In this document: positions 6,142 through 11,001 of the stretch, one piece after another
Layout of the letters: every line of letters starts with the position of its first letter
How positions within the stretch are numbered: position 1 is the stretch's first letter
Assembly (NCBI GenBank): GCA_033297205.1
Contig: MU859528.1
Location: forward strand, 1 to 11,001
DNA: 11,001 nucleotides
From: Pseudoneurospora amorphoporcata
Lineage: Eukaryota > Ascomycota > Sordariomycetes > Sordariales > Sordariaceae
Direction: 5' to 3'
Notes under the pieces: generated by a model
Databases searched by the model: none
What the model saw: the letters and a program-made list of their open reading frames with translations, nothing else
Told to the model about the DNA's origin: nothing
Position numbers and translations under genes: made by a program

Positions 6142-7020
6142 GAACAGCCGGTGACGGGAACATCCGTCTAGGAGCAGTCACTGGCAGTTACGGGGGCAGT
6201 CACGAGAAGTTGAACAGTGTGGTCACGGAATCTCACGATCGAACGATGGCAGATAGAACGTCAAGAAGCAGCAGACGTCGGGTTGACTCGAGGGCAGACA
6301 GACGGGAACTGACAGGCGAAATTTGTCAGGATCGGAGATCATGAACAGTAGAGGTGTCACAAGTTCAGAATCCCAGCTGGGGGCAGTCGTGGACCAAGCC
6401 TGTTGAGGAACCACAAGATGTCCATGGAGAATGGAAGAATGGGAAATTGAGAAGCCAGAATGGGAAACCACGAAGGTCAAAGGATCGAGGATCGAGGGGT
6501 AGGTGGATGGACATTTCCCACCTAATGAGCTCTGGGTGAAGAACACAGCATCTAGACCCGGTCAGGGACATCCCCGCCTTTGATCACGAACATCGAACAC
6601 GCACTCAACCTGGACTGACTTTGGAGAGCCTAAGGAAAAAGGGAAGTCACGAGCTCTAGACGGTCAAGTCGCATCAGAAGAGGCAGGCAGACGGGAAGTT
6701 CCACCTTGACACACCCCTGGATGGCTTCGCGGCTCTTTCAATTTCTCCACGCCTACCAGGCAGGTACTAGAAGCAAAGCGCAATGTCCGATCCAGGTCCA
6801 GACTCGGCATCACGAGAACCTGAGCAGTGATCTGCATCAATGGACCTGGAGAGAACCAGGAAGGCGCGAGTTCTGGAAGCTCCCCGGTCTCTTGAGTCTC
6901 AGGCAGGCGGACGGAAAGTTCCGAATACCATGACCGCGAGGTTAAATGAGAGGTCCCGGACCGTCAAGGTTCCTGGCCTGATGAGCCTCAAGTCCACCTT
7001 ACCTGCGGGGAAACTACAGC
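5980..7020 (+). repeat. Ancient degenerate repeat, period about 210 bp with one longer interval
   Basis: Two anchor words recur in order about 92 bp apart. Anchor B, close to AGGCAGGCAGACGGGAAGTT, is at 6081, 6291, 6681 and 6901. Anchor A, close to ATCACGAACNTGAACAGTG, is near 5990 (weak), 6200, 6588 and 6808, with an extra copy near 6337. Spacing between successive B anchors is 210, 390 and 220 bp, which fits a decayed tandem array with one poorly preserved unit. Three copies read RQADGK in one plus frame, but frames break soon after, so present coding is doubtful. Confidence 0.5.
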
Positions 7021-8047
7021 CACCAGATGATAGCAGCGGAGGGAATCGAGGGATCAGCAGCTGCCCGGAGGTCGAGGTGGACATTAGCAGTAATGGATGA
7101 AGAGCGGTCCTGGTTGCGTTCACAGATCGCGCCACGCGTTCCTTGCGCGGCTACGTCCTTCCCGGAGATTTGGAAAGAGCCACCTCTGCCTCCAGTCTGG
7201 ATCCCAGTCTTCAGGAGCACAGTTTCGCGCTTCTCCACAAGTTTCCGGGGTTTGGAAACACTCCCACATTCTGATTCCAGCTCCGGTCTTTTTGAGCTCC
7301 AAGCCCCCATGTTCATCCCATGGAAGTCTCCTTTCACCGGGAGACGGCCGTGAGCGCGTTCATTGAAGGCTGTAAGTGAACTCGAATGCTCGACATGGAG
7401 CTGTGCTATCAAGGTGTCGCCTGCGGCAAGAGCAAGAAGAGCCTTCCAGCCCTCCTCATGCAGTTGATCACGGCCACGCAACCCTAAGTCACGGGGGATC
7501 ACCTCCATTCCTGCCCATTGAAGAAGGACTGGAAGGCACAAAACTGGCAAGTGTCCGGCCTCAATCGATGGGTCTGGGCCGATCAAATTTCTCCCATCAT
7601 CCCGTCATGTCACAAGAGTCCCCCTCTTGCAGGTCCCCTGGACCCACCCACTTCTCTTCTGCCCGGTTCTGTCGAAAGCCGCCAAGGGCAAGGCCGAACG
7701 CAAAAGGCAAGAACTATCAAGGTAGACCAAGGGACAAGCGAAGGTGGGTGGAAGACGAAGAGTGGGAGCAAGGTGACAGAAAGCAGAGAGGAGTGTCAGC
7801 CGTACTCAATTTGACATCAGTCTTGTGTATCGGAAATTTCGTCTGCTGGACATTCACAATCCTTGCGGTTACCTTATCCTGGGTGACCAGGGCAAATATC
7901 AATCTTTCTACGGGCAATGCTCGAGAAATGATGGAGATCATCACATGGAGGGCATCCCGAGAGGAAAACGAGACTATCATATCTCTGAACGAGGTGACGT
8001 GCTCCTGATTTGCACAAGGGTCGTTTGCAGCCTTCTTCTTGGTTAAA
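6142..8047. other. Long stretch without a confident gene
   Basis: The first 900 bases carry the degenerate repeat. Beyond it several ORFs of 60-210 codons overlap on both strands (the longest is 7376-8008 plus and 7014-7586 minus). None shows a domain, a start context with a leader, or a consistent set of splice sites. The 7376-8008 frame has one hydrophobic segment near its C-terminal third (SVLCIGNFVCWTFTILAV), which alone is weak. A long non-coding transcript or decayed DNA would both fit. Confidence 0.4.
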
Positions 8048-8446
8048 ATGACCGCCTTCGGTATCCATGTCACGGCAGGTGAGAATGAAACCAAAGTGTA
8101 AGGAGACAATCGGCTCCGTGAATCGTTGTATTGTTCACCACTTGTTTTAGGTCAAGTCGTTGCCATGAAACTGGAGACACTCGCAAGACTTGTTACATGC
8201 ACGCAAGGCAAATTGAAGACAAAGACTGCGAGCAGAGAAATCACTGCCAGAAGCTCACGGAAGTGTCAAGGCCAGGAAAAACTGTGCAAATCAGCAGAAG
8301 CCGAGGGTTTTCTTCTTGCTACATGTGGCATTTATCCCTCAATGACAGCCAGGTTAAGTACAGGCAGAAATTGTGATGTGCAGTTGAGCTTCGTCGCTCC
8401 CCGCGAGACCCTTGTCACGAATAACCTGGACCATCTCGAAAAATAG
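8048..8446 (+). CDS. Putative two-exon small ORF, 108 aa, unrecognised
   Basis: The ATG at 8048 has the context TTAAAATGACC. Exon 1 is only 31 nt (8048-8078). A 72-nt intron (8079-8150) has donor GTGAGA and acceptor TTTTAG but no clear branch site. Exon 2 (8151-8446) continues in phase and ends at TAG. The product starts MTAFGIHVTAGQVVAMKLET; the middle is Lys/Arg/Ser/Thr-rich with several Cys. No signal peptide, domain or family resemblance. Codon third positions are not clearly biased, and another plus frame is also open over exon 2. This is a weak gene candidate resting on start context and in-phase splicing. Confidence 0.25.
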
Positions 8447-8652
8447 CCAAAAATTCTTGAGAGCGTTGCGGGACCTCGTGTAGGGACTGTCACCCCCAAC
8501 ACGGTCCTAAATCTCTTCATGCTCGGGCCCCCATGATAGGTAAGGTAGGCACTTCAGGTAGGAGGGGTGATCAGTCCCGCGATTGGGGAACTTGTCTCGG
8601 AGGTCGAAGAGCAAGTCCTTCTCTCTTGTTGACGGGGTCCGTATACCGCGGC

Positions 8653-8730
8653 CTAGAGAAAGAGAATCAGGGAGGTTAGCAAACGTGATGATAGACTGAA
8701 ATCAAGGTTGCAAAGAAAGTGACCACCTAC
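8653..8730 (-). other. Canonical fungal intron, 78 nt
   Basis: The donor is GTAGGT (8730-8725), the branch is GCTAACC, and the acceptor follows a pyrimidine-rich TTCTCTTTCTCTAG. It is phase 1 and keeps the frame open into the last exon, which reads EKDLLFDLRDKFPNRGTDHP before the final TAG. Confidence 0.6.
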
Positions 8731-8857
8731 CAAGAAACTGCATCAAAACTGGTCTGGCCCCAGGAAAAGGTCGCCAGTCTCGGAGTCCTGGACGGCGAAA
8801 AAGGAACGGAACAACTTGAGAAGCCAAGTCAGCCGCGCCGGCACTGGGCGCTGCCTC

Positions 8858-8914
8858 CTGGAAACTTGGTCAGGAACGATACCAGTTTGTGATCATGGAA
8901 GGGGATGTACTTAC
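8858..8914 (-). other. Canonical fungal intron, 57 nt
   Basis: On the minus strand the donor is GTAAGT (8914-8909), the branch CTGAC lies shortly before the acceptor, and the acceptor is TTTCCAG. It is phase 0 relative to the frame that starts at 9235. All signals are at fungal consensus, which supports transcription of this strand. Confidence 0.6.
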
Positions 8915-9235
8915 GCGTTCCTACGAGAACACCGGCTTAGCAGTTGACATCTTCATCCGGAAGGTGGAGCGGCCGCCGCGGTCTTCGTCGTCATTGACAT
9001 CGACGCCAGCTCCCTACATGCGGCCCATGACAGTTGAAGTGGTGGGGGCGACGGTGATGGTGATGGTGACTGTGGCTCTACAGGCTGATGAGGGGTGGCT
9101 TGGAGCCTGACTGGGAGGAGCGTTCTTGCTTCTGTGGGTAAGGTAGGTCCCAATGTACATCCACAAGAGGACCAGGCCGCTGGTCAGGATCGCCATCAAC
9201 CAGAACTTGACATCGCTGGATAGGCGGCAAAACAT

Positions 9236-9400
9236 TTTGAGAGATTTGTCTGGGAAGGAAGAGTGATTGTGAGAAAAGCTTTAAAGTAGCGGAAGTTGGG
9301 TAACGAGTTGTTTGATGTTGCAGGTGGATGAAGGGGGAAAAGAAAAGAGAAGAAAACTCGAGGAGTGGAAAGGGAGCCAGGGTTTCATTTATGGACAAAC
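9236..9400 (-). promoter_or_regulatory. CT-rich leader and probable core promoter of the 9235 gene
   Basis: Read on the minus strand, a long pyrimidine block (9330-9358, TTTTCTTCTCTTTTC and following C run) is followed by CATCAAACAACTC and a C/T/A-rich leader ending in CTCAAAATG. A CT-rich block just before the transcription start is typical of fungal promoters. This is the best promoter-like architecture in the window. Confidence 0.45.
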
Positions 9401-9870
9401 TTTCCAGCCTTGTACTTGGGTACCATGACTGTTACCTCTTTACTTTTCGAGACGGACGGCCGACCATCAAGTTCAATTTCTGTTTGCCCTGTGTGCCTGC
9501 CCCCGCTGAGCGCGAAGCCTGGACGACTCGCTCCGGGACCGAAGTACTTCGTAACTGGATACACCCACCTCTTACCCCTGCTCAGGGCACACCTCCGATC
9601 TGTTTTTGAATCCCCTCCTCTTGAGAGGCCGTAATTTGGGAAGGAGGGAGGTACCTACTTAGCCAAGGTATCTCTTCTCTCTGCGTACCTAGAGGTACGT
9701 AAGGTAAGGTACATGTAGCCTGGTCACACGAACGACCGCTGGCTGGGTTCTTTCCTTCGTGCTCGTGGGCTTTCAACTTGAGAGGCCATGCAGGCAGACA
9801 TAAGGCTTCTCCCTCCCAGATCTTCTGCTCGTCTTGTTTGCGTCTCATACCGTAGCGGGAAAACCTGCCG
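9401..9870. other. Intergenic, no gene seen; GGTAC/TACC-rich words
   Basis: There is no supported coding region. The stretch around 9640-9720 is dense in GGTACC, TACCTA and GGTAAGG words (for example TAGAGGTACGTAAGG). The block GGGAGGTACCTAC near 9645 recurs near 9956 with the following TTAGCCAA partly conserved, marking the edge of the AT-rich flank. Confidence 0.4.
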
Positions 9871-10070
9871 GGGAACAGGCCTTCTAAGCCTTAATAAGGT
9901 ATAGAAGACTTGCAGACTTAATAAGCCATATTAATTTAACAAGCCTTATTGAACGAGGGAGGTACCTACCTTAATTAGCCAATTTGCATTACCCGCTATA
10001 AATCCAGAGTTCCTTAGAAGATCTCGCCCTATATTAAAAGAAAGAACGAAGCGTATTCTTAATCAATTGG

Positions 10071-10145
10071 GCTAGTGGTTCAATAGTTCTTATCGTCGCT
10101 CTCATCCTTATAATTGCCAGTTCGATTCCAACTAGTGGCAGCTTT
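10071..10145 (+). tRNA. tRNA-like relic or tRNA-derived SINE head (Glu CTC-like), degenerate
   Basis: The stretch has the order of a tRNA gene: GCTAGTGG start with an A-box-like TAGTGGTTCAAT, an anticodon-arm-like TCGTCGCTCTCATCC (loop CTCTCAT would give anticodon CTC), a B-box AGTTCGATTCC at 10120-10130, and ACTAGT that can pair with GCTAGT near the 5' end (one G-U). A TTTTTTT run follows at 10143. The anticodon and T stems do not pair properly, so it is not a working tRNA. It resembles tRNA-Glu most and lies in AT-rich repeat sequence, which suggests a decayed tRNA copy or a SINE head. Confidence 0.35.
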
Positions 10146-10229
10146 TTTTCCGTTGCGCGAAAAGTTTCGCGCGCGGAAGTGTAAATACCCTCATCCGGAC
10201 TTTGAAATCAAAGTCCCACCTACCTAAAC

Positions 10230-10265
10230 GACTACTAGAAAGACTACTAGAAAGATTACTAGAAA
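10230..10265 (+). repeat. 12-bp tandem repeat, three copies
   Basis: GACTACTAGAAA occurs at 10230-10241 and 10242-10253, then GATTACTAGAAA at 10254-10265; the third copy differs by one C to T change. It abuts the right copy of the flank repeat. Confidence 0.9.
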
Positions 10266-10400
10266 GACCTTTATAATAGCCTATAAAAGGTCCTTATAGG
10301 GGTCTTTAGCTTTTGCTATTCTACACCAAAATCTACCACAGCAGGAATATAAAGAGAGTGTCAAGCGTTGAAGGTTGCGGCCAGGCGTAGTCTAAATTTA
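10264..10400 (+). repeat. Right copy of the AT-rich flank repeat
   Basis: AAGACCTTTATAATAGCCTATAAAAGGTCCTTATAGGGGTCTTTAG (in pieces, 10264-10309) aligns with 101-146 on the left, followed by looser similarity (AAATC, then GGCCAGGC in both). Both copies are in direct orientation about 10.16 kb apart. The differences are largely transitions, as RIP produces. Confidence 0.55.
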
Positions 10401-10910
10401 ATATAGATAATTGGCCTAGCCTTAATAAAATACCTAGCTTTAGTATTACATCTAGCATTGTTGGGTAGGGAAGGCCTTTAATTGGTTAATTTAGTCGTTG
10501 TAGATTTTAAGTACTTAAGCTATTGTAAATGTGCGCTAGAACCGTAGGTCTGGCTTAAGTCTACGCTAATAAGAGTATATAGACTATATATATAGATAAG
10601 AGGCAGCTCGTTATATTTCTAATTGTAGGTATTAGATTTTATTTAATAATTTATATTCTATCTTAACTCTGAATCCTAATACTAACCCCAATCTCGTTCC
10701 TAATTTCCGCGACCTTAATTATGTTCCGTACCCTAATCCTCGCAACCCTAATTCCCCGACTCCAATCCGCGACCCTAATTTATATACAGACTACGCTAGC
10801 GGTTACGCTCCTACAGCTATATACTGTATACTATATACTGACGTACAATTGTATAGTAGATTAAATACTTATACTAACGTACAGTCGTATATTATATATT
10901 ATATATCTGT
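10401..10910. other. AT-rich, TpA-rich RIP-like DNA without genes
   Basis: No ORF or RNA gene is supported. At 10680-10785 short motifs close to CGACCCTAATT recur irregularly. At 10835-10899 a unit of about 30 bp is duplicated (ATACTGACGTACAATTGTAT and ATACTAACGTACAGTCGTAT), with mostly transition differences. Base composition turns GC-richer after about 10,910, which marks the end of this block. Confidence 0.5.
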
Positions 10911-10949
10911 CACACGGACATTTGCCCACAGTTTTAGGTTAGGGTTGCC

Positions 10950-10967
10950 GAGGCTTAGCAGAGCCTC
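10950..10967. repeat. Short hairpin at the right edge
   Basis: GAGGCT (10950-10955) and AGCCTC (10962-10967) are exact inverted arms around TAGCAG. It lies where AT-rich DNA gives way to GC-richer sequence and may belong to another element running off the window. Confidence 0.6.
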
Positions 10968-11001
10968 AACGCCTGGCATCAGCCTTATGAATGCCCGGCG
11001 G

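Larger units (their letters stand above)
8507..9235 (-). pseudogene. Three-exon minus-strand gene with N-terminal membrane segment, interrupted by two TAG codons
   Basis: The ATG at 9235 has the context CTCAAAATG and a typical fungal leader upstream. The first 73 codons encode a one-pass membrane protein: MFCRLSSDVK, then a hydrophobic helix (residues about 11-32, FWLMAILTSGLVLLWMYIG), then a Pro/Ser/Thr tail, ending at TAG 9016-9014. The same frame continues through an acidic stretch (VDVNDDEDRGG) to a second TAG at 8923-8921. It then crosses two good introns in phase: 8914-8858 (GTAAGT, CCTGACC, TTCCAG) and 8730-8653 (GTAGGT, GCTAACC, CTCTAG), and ends at TAG 8509-8507, for 198 codon positions in all including both TAGs and the final stop. 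Alternatives: an intact 73-aa protein with introns in its 3' UTR; or a first intron from GTAGGG at 9017 to the acceptor at 8858, giving a C-terminus through FRSFFAVQDSETGDLFLGPD. Family not recognised. Confidence 0.42.

Noticed and set aside
7014..7586. Minus-strand ORF of 190 aa
   Set aside because: No start context, domain or splice support, and equally long frames overlap on the plus strand.
7376..8008. Plus-strand ORF of 210 aa with one hydrophobic segment
   Set aside because: It lacks any family signal or consistent codon bias and overlaps other open frames. It is described within the gene-less region rather than called.
9328..9634. Plus-strand ORFs over the CT-rich leader
   Set aside because: They read antisense through a promoter-like pyrimidine block and have no domain.
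10910..10967. Transposon terminus with TGTCACACGG and a hairpin
   Set aside because: No partner terminal repeat or target-site duplication is visible within the window.

Overview
The window looks like nuclear DNA of a filamentous ascomycete (Pezizomycotina, probably Sordariomycetes). Reasons seen in the sequence: short introns of 52-103 nt with GTAAGT/GTGAGT/GTACGT donors, CTAAC/CTGAC branch sites and CAG/TAG acceptors; CAAAATG start contexts; CT-rich leaders; and very AT-rich, TpA-rich flanks whose repeat copies differ mostly by C/T and G/A transitions, as repeat-induced point mutation (RIP) would leave. The species is not determined.

Layout. 1-330 and about 9,870-10,910 are AT-rich, RIP-like flanks that share a repeat in the same orientation. 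They enclose a GC-richer core of about 9.4 kb. The only gene recognised with confidence is a minus-strand lipid-droplet-associated serine hydrolase (LDAH family) at 480-1799. The remaining 7 kb is gene-poor and consists of coding-like fragments and repeats: a reading frame open on both strands (2.2-2.8 kb); a CAA/CAG tract (3.4-3.56 kb); a minus-strand exon convergent with it (3.56-3.73 kb); a broken mitochondrial-carrier fragment (3.83-4.24 kb) split by a segment that carries a 37-bp palindrome; a small two-exon minus-strand ORF (4.24-4.55 kb); a 16-23-bp minisatellite (4.73-5.09 kb); a second CAA/CAG tract on the other strand (5.16-5.32 kb); overlapping exon-like ORFs on both strands (5.5-6.14 kb); an old repeat of roughly 200 bp (5.98-7.02 kb); a small two-exon plus-strand ORF (8.05-8.45 kb); and a minus-strand gene with a good leader and two canonical introns (8.5-9.24 kb), whose in-phase frame is broken by two TAG codons. 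The right flank also holds a tRNA-like Pol III relic, a 12-bp tandem repeat and degenerate CCCTAA-type motifs.

Interpretation (inference). This reads as one housekeeping gene beside a decaying, repeat-rich lineage-specific interval bordered by RIP-affected repeats. No operon, biosynthetic cluster, defence system or intact transposon is visible, and the genes do not form an evident pathway. The most interesting part is 3.5-4.6 kb together with 8.5-9.24 kb, where splice signals are well kept but reading frames are broken or ambiguous. These could be young pseudogenes, chimeras of gene fragments, or fast-evolving small orphan genes.
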